DNA from: Sulfurimonas sp.
GTDB taxonomy: Bacteria > Campylobacterota > Campylobacteria > Campylobacterales > Sulfurimonadaceae
NCBI RefSeq assembly: GCF_029027585.1
Contig: NZ_CP093397.1
Coordinates: 2,407,405-2,471,404, forward strand
DNA length: 64,000 bases
Direction: 5' to 3'
Positions 44,334-52,284 of the stretch are shown here, one piece after another. Each line of letters starts with the position of its first letter. Position 1 is the stretch's first letter. The translations under genes were made by a program, and so were the position numbers. The notes under the pieces were generated by a model. The model had not been told where the DNA came from, searched no databases, and saw only the letters and a list, made by a program, of their open reading frames with translations.

Positions 44334-44642
44334 TTAAGTTTTTTTTGTTGAAACAATTTTAAGTCCAACTATTCCAACAACGATAAGACTAATAAAAAAG
44401 ATTCTTGGAATACTAGCTGTTTCTCCAAAAAGTAAAATACCCAGAACAAAAGTTCCAACGGCACCGATGCCTGTCCAAATAGAATAAGCAGTTCCCATAG
44501 GAATACTTCTTTGAGCAATAAGTAAAAGTGCTCCACTTATAAAAATACTAAATCCTGCATCTGTAACACCGAGTTTTAAACCAACTGGCCAACCCCATTC
44601 TAATATTCCAGCTATGATTAAATATATCCATGCTAAACTCAA
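44334..44642 (-). CDS. Small multidrug resistance (SMR) transporter, SugE/Gdx-like
   Basis: A 102-residue protein with four transmembrane helices. The membrane Glu is in IIAGILEWGWPVGLKLG, and TM3 carries the SMR pattern GTAYSIWTGIGAVGTFVLGI. The Trp/Pro-containing TM1 and GLKLG resemble the SugE/Gdx (guanidinium exporter) branch more than EmrE, but I hold that loosely. It functions as an antiparallel dimer exchanging substrate for protons. It lies 11 bp after the TonB gene and no guanidine riboswitch precedes it. Confidence 0.85.
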   Translation of the reverse strand: MSLAWIYLIIAGILEWGWPVGLKLGVTDAGFSIFISGALLLIAQRSIPMGTAYSIWTGIGAVGTFVLGILLFGETASIPRIFFISLIVVGIVGLKIVSTKKT

Positions 44643-44653
44643 ATTTAATTCTT

Positions 44654-45526
44654 CTAATATCTTGCTAAATTATAATATACAACATATCTAATCAATGTTT
44701 TTTCTTTTGGTCTAGGGTATCTGCTGTATGCGTAACTTATAGTTTCTCTTGTTGTATCATCAAGAACAAAGTATCCACTTTTTTCTAAAAATTTAAAATC
44801 GCTCATATCCCCATTTGGATGCAAATAGAATTCTATGACATTACTTCTGTTCACTCTAATATCTCTTGAAAGATTTACACCTGCTACACGAGTAAGAACT
44901 TGCTGGGTTATTCTTCTCATTATTTCTTGATTATCAATAATGTACTTTTGTTGTCCTTGACTTAGTTTGCCAAATTCTTCGCCATACAACTCTTTTACAT
45001 TTTGACTAACACTACTGCCTCTGTATGTTTTAGTTTCTTTTTGAGTTTTTTCTTCGCTTGATTTGTCTTCATACATCCATGACATAGCATCTTTTGGTTT
45101 CTTTACCGGCTTTTTTTTGCTTACATTCTTATCTAGCAGTGGAATATATGGCTTTTTAGAAGGTATCGGTTCTACTTTGGGCTTTGGTTTAGGTTTGGGC
45201 TTTATAGGCTTGGGATTAGGATTTAACTTTGGTTTTTTAGGTTTAGCTTTTGGTTTTAGCTTAACAAGTGGTTCTTTTATTATTTTTTTAAGTTGAGAAC
45301 CTTTTGGCATCGGAGGTGCTATCTCGGGTGGTTTAATTTTCTTTTTTGTCATGCCTGATTTTTTATCTGTTTTTGGCATCTCTTTTAGAGATATTTTTAT
45401 CTTTTTTTCTTGTGTTTTTATAGGTTTTTTTATTTCATTTGCAAAATTACCAAGTAACCAAAATAAAAGTACAAGTAGCAAATGAATAAGTAGCGCTACA
45501 AATAGAGCAAAAGAAGATCTCTGCAA
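44654..45526 (-). CDS. TonB-family energy transducer
   Basis: A 290-residue protein with an N-terminal inner-membrane anchor (about 8-27, FALFVALLIHLLLVLLFWLL). A long Pro/Lys spacer (about 55-140, with PKPKPKPK) spans the periplasm. The C-terminal TonB/TolA-like domain is near 200-290 (RVNRSNVIEFYLHPNGDMSD; YSRYPRPKEKTLIRYVVYY). It should couple the proton gradient to an outer-membrane receptor through ExbB/ExbD, which are not adjacent. It is divergent from hemL and followed closely by the SMR gene. Confidence 0.82.
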   Translation of the reverse strand: MQRSSFALFVALLIHLLLVLLFWLLGNFANEIKKPIKTQEKKIKISLKEMPKTDKKSGMTKKKIKPPEIAPPMPKGSQLKKIIKEPLVKLKPKAKPKKPKLNPNPKPIKPKPKPKPKVEPIPSKKPYIPLLDKNVSKKKPVKKPKDAMSWMYEDKSSEEKTQKETKTYRGSSVSQNVKELYGEEFGKLSQGQQKYIIDNQEIMRRITQQVLTRVAGVNLSRDIRVNRSNVIEFYLHPNGDMSDFKFLEKSGYFVLDDTTRETISYAYSRYPRPKEKTLIRYVVYYNLARY

Positions 45527-45547
45527 GTTATGCCTTTATTTTTTTGA

Positions 45548-45553
45548 TATAAT
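45548..45553 (+). promoter_or_regulatory. hemL: Extended -10 (TGATATAAT) for hemL
   Basis: TATAAT preceded by TGA lies 28 bp before the hemL ATG at 45581, with AAGG at 45569 as ribosome site. It sits in the 54-bp gap to the divergent TonB gene. Confidence 0.45.
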
Positions 45554-45580
45554 AACAAAAAAAATATTAAGGTCAAATAT

Positions 45581-46873
45581 ATGAGTACAGAATTATCATC
45601 AAAAGCATTTACACAAGCCCAAAAACTAATCCCAGGTGGAGTAAACTCTCCAGTAAGAGCATTTTCAAGTGTTGGTGGAACGCCACTTTTTATAAGTGAA
45701 GGAAATGGAGCTTACTTAACAGATGTAGATGGAAATAAATATGTTGATTTTGTACAAAGTTGGGGACCACTTATCTTTGGTCATAGAGATGAAGCGATAG
45801 AATCAGCTGTTATAGATGCTGTGAAACGAGGACTTAGTTTTGGTGCTCCAACTCAAGCAGAAACTGATTTAGCATCTCTGGTTGTTTCTATGTTTGATTC
45901 CATTGATAAGATAAGATTTGTAAGTAGTGGAACAGAGGCTGTGATGAGTGCAATTCGTCTAGCTCGTGGATTTACAGGTCGAGATGATATTGTTAAGTTT
46001 ACGGGTTGTTATCATGGTCATAGCGATTGTCTTTTAGTGGAAGCTGGAAGTGGCGCTGTAACTTTTGGAAACCCATCTAGCCCAGGCGTTCCTGCTGATT
46101 TTACAAAACACACGCTGTTAGCTTCATATAATGACATTCAAAGTGTAAAAAAATGTTTTGAAGACTCTAAAGATATCGCTTGTATTATCATAGAGCCAAT
46201 TGCAGGAAACATGGGTTTAGTTCCAGCAGATAAAGAGTTTTTAATAGAGTTGAGAAAGCTTTGTGATGAAAATGGAGCTTTGTTGATATTTGATGAAGTT
46301 ATGAGTGGTTTTAGAGCATCCATAAATGGTGCTGAGTCTATTACAGGTACAAAGCCTGACATCGTTACTCTCGGTAAAGTTATTGGAGGGGGTATGCCTG
46401 TTGGTGCTTTTGGCGCAAGAGCAGAAATAATGGCTAAACTTTCTCCTGAGGGACCAGTATATCAAGCTGGAACTCTTAGTGGCAATCCAGTTGCAATGGC
46501 AGCAGGACTTGCAGCCTTAACTAAACTAAAGAAAAATGCACAAGTTTTAAATGTTTTAAATGCAAGAGCAACTCGTTTAGTTGAAGGAATGCAAGAAGAA
46601 GCTAAGGCTTGTGGCATAACTATGCAAGTAGATACAAGAGGAAGTATGTTTGGCTTTTTCTTTAATGAAAAGGAAGTTAAAAACTTCTCAGATGCTTGTA
46701 ACTCAGATGCTAAACTTTTTGCATCTTTTCATTCACAGATGCTCAAAGAGGGCTTTTACTTTGCTTGTTCACTTTATGAAACAGGTTTTATCTCAACTGC
46801 TACTACTGATGAGATGATAGAAGATACTATTGAAGCAAGTGCAAAAGTTTTTAAGGCTATAAAAAATGGCTGA
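45581..46873 (+). CDS. hemL: Glutamate-1-semialdehyde 2,1-aminomutase
   Basis: A 430-residue PLP enzyme of the C5 haem pathway producing 5-aminolevulinate. Signatures include [53 protein letters not shown] and the PLP Lys in [16 protein letters not shown]. Length and motifs match HemL. It has its own promoter, and its stop overlaps the atpZ-like start by 8 bp. It serves the cytochrome-rich physiology suggested elsewhere in the window. Confidence 0.95.
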   Translation: MSTELSSKAFTQAQKLIPGGVNSPVRAFSSVGGTPLFISEGNGAYLTDVDGNKYVDFVQSWGPLIFGHRDEAIESAVIDAVKRGLSFGAPTQAETDLASLVVSMFDSIDKIRFVSSGTEAVMSAIRLARGFTGRDDIVKFTGCYHGHSDCLLVEAGSGAVTFGNPSSPGVPADFTKHTLLASYNDIQSVKKCFEDSKDIACIIIEPIAGNMGLVPADKEFLIELRKLCDENGALLIFDEVMSGFRASINGAESITGTKPDIVTLGKVIGGGMPVGAFGARAEIMAKLSPEGPVYQAGTLSGNPVAMAAGLAALTKLKKNAQVLNVLNARATRLVEGMQEEAKACGITMQVDTRGSMFGFFFNEKEVKNFSDACNSDAKLFASFHSQMLKEGFYFACSLYETGFISTATTDEMIEDTIEASAKVFKAIKNG

Positions 46874-47261
46874 TAAGGTGAATGGCGAAGCCAGAGAGAA
46901 TGCCCTGGGGCAAAATATAGATAAGCAAACTAAAGACAACGAGTTAAGCCAAAAGCCAGAACGCAAACCAAGAATAAAACCAATAATTGAAGCAGCTGAT
47001 AGCCTTTCTTTAGGTATCTCAATGGTAGTGGCAGTTGTTATGGGTGTTGGTATTGGCATACTTCTTAAAAATTTAACAGGTATAAGCTGGCTCTTTTGGA
47101 TAGGAGTAGGAGTAGGAATTGGAGCTGCTATATTAAATGTTTATAAAGCTTACTCCAAACAACATAAAGTAATGTTAGACTTAGCGAAAGAACCACGATA
47201 TGCGATAAAAAAACAACTTGATGAAGATGATGATGAGGATTACGGTGAAAAGAGTTATTAA
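46866..47261 (+). CDS. AtpZ/AtpI-like membrane protein carrying an inserted repeat
   Basis: A 131-residue protein. Two helices at about 55-100 ([40 protein letters not shown]) match AtpZ/AtpI-type ATP synthase accessory proteins. The N-terminal ~45 residues are polar; residues 3-15 ([13 protein letters not shown]) are encoded by a GC-rich palindromic element that recurs in the next gene. The start is the ATG overlapping the hemL stop; if the element is an insertion, the ancestral N-terminus was shorter. No atp operon is adjacent. Confidence 0.75.
   Translation: MADKVNGEARENALGQNIDKQTKDNELSQKPERKPRIKPIIEAADSLSLGISMVVAVVMGVGIGILLKNLTGISWLFWIGVGVGIGAAILNVYKAYSKQHKVMLDLAKEPRYAIKKQLDEDDDEDYGEKSY
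46872..46910. repeat. In-frame palindromic element, copy A
   Basis: A 39-bp GC-rich sequence that is 34/39 identical to copy B at 47479-47517. It contains the hairpin TGGC-GAA-GCCA and the palindrome GCCC-TG-GGGC (the latter one base longer than the aligned repeat). It is read as [13 protein letters not shown] in the AtpZ-like protein. GCC, CTG and GGG codons here are unlike the AT-rich surroundings. Confidence 0.75.
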
Positions 47262-47802
47262 ACTTATTACTATATCTGAGATTATTATTTTAGCTACTAA
47301 TTTTATATCTTTTAGTTTTTATATGAATGTGCAAATTGCATTTTTAAGTAGTTTATTTATTATTATTGGTTCTTCTTTTGCATATAGAAGATTAGTGAAT
47401 ACTCAAGTATCATCAGATATGGTAGAAGAAAAAAGAGATTTATTAGATGAGATAGAAGACCCTTACGAACTTTATGATGACAAGGTGAATGACGAAGTCA
47501 GAGAGGGTGCCCTGGGGTATGAACCAATAAATAATGCTCCAGCTGAAGAGTTAGACTTAAAAGCTATTGTAAAAGAAGAAAGAAAAAAGATTAAAACTTT
47601 AAGTATTGCAAGTATGAAGCAAGGTTTAAAAGGTGGTGCTTCACTCTTTAGGCTTGTACCTTATCTGTTTTTAGTTTTAGGATTTATCGCACTTAAAAAT
47701 AATGAACTTTTAGATATTGCCGTCTATCTTCCTTCTCTACTTTTTGGCATAATTGTAGGCTCCATAAGCTCAAAAGAGATTTTTTCTAAGAAGTTATCAT
47801 AG
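47245..47802 (+). CDS. Hypothetical membrane protein carrying an inserted repeat
   Basis: I place the start at the GTG at 47245, seven bases after GAGG, giving 185 residues; upstream in-frame TTG and ATG codons lack a ribosome site and lie deep in the AtpZ-like gene. Two helices lie near residues 7-45 and two near 130-170. The hydrophilic middle (about 55-115) contains DKVNDEVREGALG encoded by copy B of the palindromic element. It is co-directional with hemL and the atpZ-like gene and convergent with the next gene (17-bp overlap). I do not recognise the family. Confidence 0.65.
   Translation: MKRVIKLITISEIIILATNFISFSFYMNVQIAFLSSLFIIIGSSFAYRRLVNTQVSSDMVEEKRDLLDEIEDPYELYDDKVNDEVREGALGYEPINNAPAEELDLKAIVKEERKKIKTLSIASMKQGLKGGASLFRLVPYLFLVLGFIALKNNELLDIAVYLPSLLFGIIVGSISSKEIFSKKLS
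47479..47517. repeat. In-frame palindromic element, copy B
   Basis: The second copy of the 39-bp element, in the same reading frame as copy A. Its hairpin is TGAC-GAA-GTCA: relative to copy A, G-C has become A-T with both partners changed, preserving pairing. All codon third positions except one are identical between copies (AAG GTG AAT, GAA, AGA GAG, GCC CTG GGG). Confidence 0.75.
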
Positions 47803-48469
47803 GTATATTTATAGTTATCTTTTTTTGTATATCAACATAAAAGTTAGTATTTGCTACTATAACTTCAAGCTCGTTGCTTTTTGTCTTATTGATATTATCT
47901 GCTTTTATCTCTACTGAAAATATACTATATTTCTTTTTATCAAACTTAATATGTTCACCCACTCTATAAAAGATTTTTGTACAGATAGTTTCATTTTCTT
48001 TAAAACAAAAATAGACTTTATTTAAAAGTTTTATAAAGCTGTTTGTGTCTATGATGATTTCTGGTATCGTTGGGTCAAAGTCTTTTAAATATTTTGTAGT
48101 TGAACTTATGGAGTTTGTCGAGATGCATAAATCTACTAGTGTGTAAATATTTGTCAATTCTCCACTAGGTTTTGGCTTATTGAGTTTAAATGATGGAACT
48201 TGATATAACTTGATACCTATTTCATTTTCATTTTCATAACCAATAGTTAATGCAAAAAATTTATATCTGCCAAATTCTAATTCTAAAAATGTTGTTTTAA
48301 AGCCAAAAGTTACATTGGCATAAGTAGTTGCAAGTTCAAAAAGTTCATGCGTAGATGCTGAACCTAAAAGAAATTGAGCTTCAGAGTTAAGAGATAAAAC
48401 TTTACCTTTTGAGCTAAAAAGTACGAAAGGGTTATAATCGTACTCTAGCCATTGCTGCTCAAAGGTCAT
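47786..48469 (-). CDS. Hypothetical protein with possible N-terminal PAS-like segment
   Basis: A 227-residue cytoplasmic protein with no signal peptide or TM helix. The N-terminus (EYDYNPFVLFSSKGKVLSLN followed by SEAQFLLG) resembles a PAS domain as found at the start of sensor kinases; no kinase domain follows. The rest is mixed alpha/beta without known motifs. It starts 5 bp after rpoD on the same strand and is probably co-transcribed. It overlaps the convergent membrane-protein gene by 17 bp. Function unknown. Confidence 0.6.
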   Translation of the reverse strand: MTFEQQWLEYDYNPFVLFSSKGKVLSLNSEAQFLLGSASTHELFELATTYANVTFGFKTTFLELEFGRYKFFALTIGYENENEIGIKLYQVPSFKLNKPKPSGELTNIYTLVDLCISTNSISSTTKYLKDFDPTIPEIIIDTNSFIKLLNKVYFCFKENETICTKIFYRVGEHIKFDKKKYSIFSVEIKADNINKTKSNELEVIVANTNFYVDIQKKITINIPMITS

Positions 48470-48474
48470 AATCT

Positions 48475-50331
48475 TTACTCTTCTATATAGCTTTTAAGTT
48501 TTCTACCAACTTTAGGGTGTTTTAGTTTTTTAATAGCACTTGATTCTATTTGACGAACGCGTTCACGAGTAACACTAAGTTCTTTTCCGATTTCTTCAAG
48601 TGTTCTATCGCTTTCATCGTCCATGATTCCAAAACGAAGTTTTATAACAGCTTTTTCTCTTTCATTTAACTGCTCTAGCACATTTTCTATTTGAGCTCTT
48701 AAGTCATCTTTTAGGATTGATTCTGCTGGAGATACTGAAGATTTATCTTCTATAAAGTCACCAAACCTACCATCTTCTTCGTTACCAATAGGTGCTTCAA
48801 GAGAGATAGGCTCTTTTGTGATTTTAATAACATTTTTAACTTTCTCAACAGACAAGCCAACTTCCTCAGCAATTTTATCTACATCAGGCTCTTTACCATG
48901 TTCTTGAAGGTGTTTACGCATGATTTTATTGATACGGTTAATAGTTTCAATCATATGAATTGGGATACGAATAGTTCTAGCTTGATCAGCAATAGCACGG
49001 CTAATTGCTTGACGAATCCACCAAGTTGCATAAGTTGAAAATTTATAACCTTTTTGATATTCAAACTTATCAACTGCTTTCATAAGTCCAATATTTCCTT
49101 CTTGAATAAGGTCAAGGAAAGGTAATCCACGGTTTGTATATCTTTTAGCGATAGAAACAACAAGTCTAAGATTTGATTTTGCCATTTTAGTTTTAGAAAT
49201 TTCACTAATATTTTTTCCGCGTTTTATTTGCTCTAAAATATCTGAAAGTTTGTCGGGTTCCATATCAAAACTATTTTTACTTGCCTCTTTTGTTTGAACA
49301 AGTTTTTTAATTTCCATATATGTGCTAACCATCGTTGCTTCTGGAACCATTCCGGCAATATTTTCTTTATTAAGCTCTTGGATTTTATCTACCAATACTT
49401 TGTGATTAGCTTTTAGTGTCGCATTGAAAAGTGGTAGTTTATATTCTAGTCTTTTTAGCTCTTTATCAAAACCATCATCACTCTTAAGTGCTGTTTCCAT
49501 AGCTTTAACAAGTTCATTGATAAGTTTAGATGTTGGTCCTAAATCTAGTAGTTTATTTTTTAAAACAGCTTTTTTAAATGTCATGCTAAGAAAATAATGA
49601 ACAACATCTTGGGTAATCTCTATATCTACACCCTGAGGAGCTTTTTCAGATATTTTTAACCAGTCTTTTTTTGCTTTTTCTAATGCTTTAAAACAAAAAG
49701 TAACTTTTTCAACTCTATTTTTATCTTTTGCTGTTAAAACTTTCTTTTCATCTTCAGGAGAGGTTTCTGGTGCATCGACACCATCATCAGTATCTTCTTT
49801 TTCATCTTCAAAACTTTTGAAAAGCTCTTTTACTCTTCTTTCTCGATTGATTAAAGGTTCTCTGTAGTCCAAGATAAATTTTATTAAATAAGGAACAGAG
49901 CAGATAGCATCTATAATTATACTCTCTCCACCTTCTATTTTTTTACTTATTTCTATCTCTTCTTCTTTTGTTAAAAGAGGGATTTGTCCCATCTCACGAA
50001 GATACATACGAACAGGAGAGTCAGAGCGAGACCACTCTAATAGTTCATGTTCTTTGAGTATGTCAAACTTGTCAGACTCGTTATTTGCAAGCATTTTTCT
50101 TTGAGCATCTTGTCTTGCTTTTGCTTCTTTATCATTTAATTTTTTTGCATGTTCACTTGAAGTATAAAGACAAGTTTTATGCTTTGTCATTAAATTAAAT
50201 ATATTTTTTGCTTGTGAAGTAGTTGGTTGTTTTTCAAAAAGTTCTATCAAAGATTCGTAGGTTGCGCAATCTTTTGATTTTCGTTCGCTAAAAAATGAAT
50301 CAATAGCTTTGTTTAGTTCTTTTGCTGTCAT
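48475..50331 (-). CDS. rpoD: RNA polymerase primary sigma factor (sigma-70)
   Basis: A 618-residue housekeeping sigma factor. Region 1.2 is [20 protein letters not shown]. Region 2 has [40 protein letters not shown] and [20 protein letters not shown]. Regions 3 and 4 follow, with [20 protein letters not shown] and the -35 recognition helix near [21 protein letters not shown] non-conserved insert of about 230 residues sits between 1.2 and 2. It is divergent from flgF. Confidence 0.96.
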   Translation of the reverse strand: MTAKELNKAIDSFFSERKSKDCATYESLIELFEKQPTTSQAKNIFNLMTKHKTCLYTSSEHAKKLNDKEAKARQDAQRKMLANNESDKFDILKEHELLEWSRSDSPVRMYLREMGQIPLLTKEEEIEISKKIEGGESIIIDAICSVPYLIKFILDYREPLINRERRVKELFKSFEDEKEDTDDGVDAPETSPEDEKKVLTAKDKNRVEKVTFCFKALEKAKKDWLKISEKAPQGVDIEITQDVVHYFLSMTFKKAVLKNKLLDLGPTSKLINELVKAMETALKSDDGFDKELKRLEYKLPLFNATLKANHKVLVDKIQELNKENIAGMVPEATMVSTYMEIKKLVQTKEASKNSFDMEPDKLSDILEQIKRGKNISEISKTKMAKSNLRLVVSIAKRYTNRGLPFLDLIQEGNIGLMKAVDKFEYQKGYKFSTYATWWIRQAISRAIADQARTIRIPIHMIETINRINKIMRKHLQEHGKEPDVDKIAEEVGLSVEKVKNVIKITKEPISLEAPIGNEEDGRFGDFIEDKSSVSPAESILKDDLRAQIENVLEQLNEREKAVIKLRFGIMDDESDRTLEEIGKELSVTRERVRQIESSAIKKLKHPKVGRKLKSYIEE

Positions 50332-50382
50332 TATAAAAGAAGTCCTTAGTAAGTGTAGTATTTAAGTTATTTTAAAGAGTGG

Positions 50383-50388
50383 ATTATA
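50383..50388 (-). promoter_or_regulatory. rpoD: Candidate -10 (TATAAT) for rpoD
   Basis: On the minus strand GGTATAATCC lies 52 bp before the rpoD ATG, with AGGACTTC as a plausible ribosome site. It lies back to back with the sigma54-type flagellar promoter in a 153-bp gap. Confidence 0.4.
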
Positions 50389-50431
50389 CCGAAAACAGAT
50401 TAAATGAGTCTTAAATTTCATATATTATTTT

Positions 50432-50448
50432 TTGGAACATAGTTTGCT
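50432..50448 (+). promoter_or_regulatory. Sigma54-type -24/-12 promoter upstream of flgF
   Basis: TTGGAAC at 50432 and TTTGCT at 50443 give the invariant GG-N10-GC spacing of sigma54 promoters (GG 50434-50435, GC 50446-50447). Transcription would start near 50459, 26 bp before the flgF ATG. Rod genes of Campylobacterota are known to be in the sigma54/FlgR class, which supports this site. Confidence 0.65.
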
Positions 50449-50484
50449 AGAACATTAAAAAATATTGCTAAATAAAGGGATTTT

Positions 50485-51306
50485 ATGCAAAGTGGATATT
50501 ATAGCGCGGCAGCAGGAATGGTTACTCAGTTTAATCGTTTGGATACTATCGCCAATAATCTTGCTAATGTTAATACCGTTGGCTTCAAGGAAGATAATTT
50601 AATTGTAGGCGATTTTATGCGTATATATAAAGAAGCAAGAGATAAGTTACCTCATGATAATCATAGTGAAAATGGTGCAGCTTTTTTAAATAGAACAATA
50701 ACAAAGGCGCCTCAGGTTGTAGATGCTTATACAAACCACTCTGTTGGTAATATGCAACTCACAGATAATCCAATGGATTTCGCGCTTTCAAGAGAAGGAT
50801 TATTCTTTTTGGTAAAAACTCCTCAAGGTGTAAGACTTACAAGAGATGGTTCTTTTACTAAAAATGAAGATGGAGTACTTGTAACAAAACAGGGTCATGA
50901 AGTTTTACCTAGCGATTATTTTGAAGCAGGTGGAAATATCGAATTTAATGAAGATGAAAATATCATAGAAGTTGACAAAAATGGTCAACTATATAAAAAC
51001 ATTCCAAATAGTACAAATCTTGTTTTAGCATCTAAGCTTTTTATTGCAAATCCTGATAATGTTGCATTTTTGAAAAAAGAAGCAGATGGACTTTATCGAT
51101 ATGATGGGATGGATGACTTATTTAGCTTAGAAGAAACAGGGGCAGTTTTGCAAGGTTTTACTGAAAAGAGTAATGTAAATGCTGTAAAAATGATGACACA
51201 GATGATAGAAACAAATCGTTTAGTTGAAATGTACCAAAAAGCTATGAAAGTACAAATGGACGATATGAATAGCGATGCAATTAACAAAATAGCAAGAAAA
51301 GCGTAA
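50485..51306 (+). CDS. flgF: Flagellar basal-body rod protein FlgF
   Basis: A 273-residue rod protein exported by the flagellar type III system. The N-terminal rod motif is GYYSAAAGMVTQFNRLDTIA followed by NNLANVNTVGFKED, and the C-terminal helix has LVEMYQKAMKVQMDDMNSDA. The FlgE/F/G core is present in between (REGLFFLVKTPQGVRLTRDG). Its partner flgG follows after a 77-bp gap containing a repeat. Expression is probably driven by the sigma54-type site upstream. FlgF rather than FlgG is inferred from divergence and position. Confidence 0.87.
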   Translation: MQSGYYSAAAGMVTQFNRLDTIANNLANVNTVGFKEDNLIVGDFMRIYKEARDKLPHDNHSENGAAFLNRTITKAPQVVDAYTNHSVGNMQLTDNPMDFALSREGLFFLVKTPQGVRLTRDGSFTKNEDGVLVTKQGHEVLPSDYFEAGGNIEFNEDENIIEVDKNGQLYKNIPNSTNLVLASKLFIANPDNVAFLKKEADGLYRYDGMDDLFSLEETGAVLQGFTEKSNVNAVKMMTQMIETNRLVEMYQKAMKVQMDDMNSDAINKIARKA

Positions 51307-51313
51307 CTTTAGT

Positions 51314-51358
51314 CGCCTCAGTGGCGCAAGCGGAGTAAAGGGACTTGTTCCTTTGCGG
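51314..51358. repeat. Short structured element between flgF and flgG
   Basis: Two hairpins lie in the gap: CGCC-TCAGT-GGCG (51314-51326) and AAAGGGA-CTTG-TTCCTTT (51337-51354). GGCGCAAGCGGAGTAAAGGG resembles the AGCGTTAGCGTAGTCAAAGG block at 20530-20549, and both end in TTCCTTTG, so the two are probably members of one REP-like family. Confidence 0.55.
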
Positions 51359-51383
51359 GAAAAATAGACAAAAGGATTTTAAG

Positions 51384-52172
51384 ATGATGCAATCACTCTA
51401 TACTGCTTCAACAGGAATGTTGGCGATGCAGACACAGATAGATACAACAGCAAATAATATTGCCAATGTAAACACAATAGGGTTTAAAAAATCTCGTGCA
51501 GAATTTTCTGACTTGATGTATAAGGTTATGTCTTATGCAGGAACTGCTACAAGTGATGTTACAAAAAGTCCTACTGGTATAGAAGTCGGACTTGGTGTAA
51601 GACCAACAGCAATTAACAAAATATTTTCAGAAGGAAGCCTGAAGCAAACTAACAATCAACTAGATATTGCCATAACAGGTAAAGGGTTTTTTAAACTTGA
51701 ACTTCCAGATGGAACAGAAGTTTATACAAGAAATGGTGCTTTTAAGATAGATGATAACGGAACAATGGTAAACAGTGATGGATATACTCTTGTTCCTCAA
51801 ATTGTGATACCTGAAGATGCAACAAATGTTAGTATAGCAACTGACGGAACAGTTACAGTTATTCAACCAGGACAAACTCAAGCAGCAGTTGTTGGACAAA
51901 TATTAACTACAAACTATATAAACCCAGCAGGACTTCACTCTCTTGGAGATAACTTGTATCTAGAAACAGACTCTTCTGGTCAGCCAGTTGAAGGAACTCC
52001 AGGGGTAGATGGCTTAGGCATACTTAGACAAGGTTTTGTGGAACTTAGTAATGTTGAGTTAGTTGTTGAATTAACAGACCTTATAACTGGACAACGCGCT
52101 TATGATTCTAACTCAAAAGTTATCACAACAAGTGATGAAATGTTACAAACAACAAATAACCTCAAAAGATAG
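51384..52172 (+). CDS. flgG: Flagellar distal rod protein FlgG
   Basis: A 262-residue protein starting at ATG 51384, seven bases after AAAGGA; an upstream in-frame TTG at 51345 lies in the repeat and is unlikely. The N-terminus is QSLYTASTGMLAMQTQIDTT followed by ANNIANVNTIGFKKSRAEF. The middle has KGFFKLELPDGTEVYTRNGA and the C-terminus GFVELSNVELVVELTDLITG. Length is the FlgG standard. It completes the rod beneath the hook and is probably co-transcribed with flgF. Confidence 0.95.
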   Translation: MMQSLYTASTGMLAMQTQIDTTANNIANVNTIGFKKSRAEFSDLMYKVMSYAGTATSDVTKSPTGIEVGLGVRPTAINKIFSEGSLKQTNNQLDIAITGKGFFKLELPDGTEVYTRNGAFKIDDNGTMVNSDGYTLVPQIVIPEDATNVSIATDGTVTVIQPGQTQAAVVGQILTTNYINPAGLHSLGDNLYLETDSSGQPVEGTPGVDGLGILRQGFVELSNVELVVELTDLITGQRAYDSNSKVITTSDEMLQTTNNLKR

Positions 52173-52205
52173 TACAATTTTTAACTAAATTTACTATTTT
52201 TATTA

Positions 52206-52277
52206 CCTTTCGTGATACTTTTATGATACAATGAAAAAAGTTTTAAAAAATTGGGTGCCCGAATATCATACGAAAGG
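52206..52277 (+). promoter_or_regulatory. Inverted repeat covering the chemoreceptor Shine-Dalgarno, with internal -10
   Basis: CCTTTCGT (52206-52213) is the exact reverse complement of ACGAAAGG (52270-52277), extended by GATA (52214-52217) and TATC (52264-52267). The second arm contains most of the ribosome site AAAGGAG of the chemoreceptor. A -10 (TACAAT, 52227-52232) lies between the arms, so its transcript would lack the first arm, while read-through RNA from flgG would fold and hide the site. Confidence 0.5.
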
Positions 52278-52284
52278 AGTTGTT

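Noticed and set aside
44643-44653. Guanidine riboswitch before the SMR gene
   Set aside because: The gap to the TonB gene is only 11 bp, too short for one.
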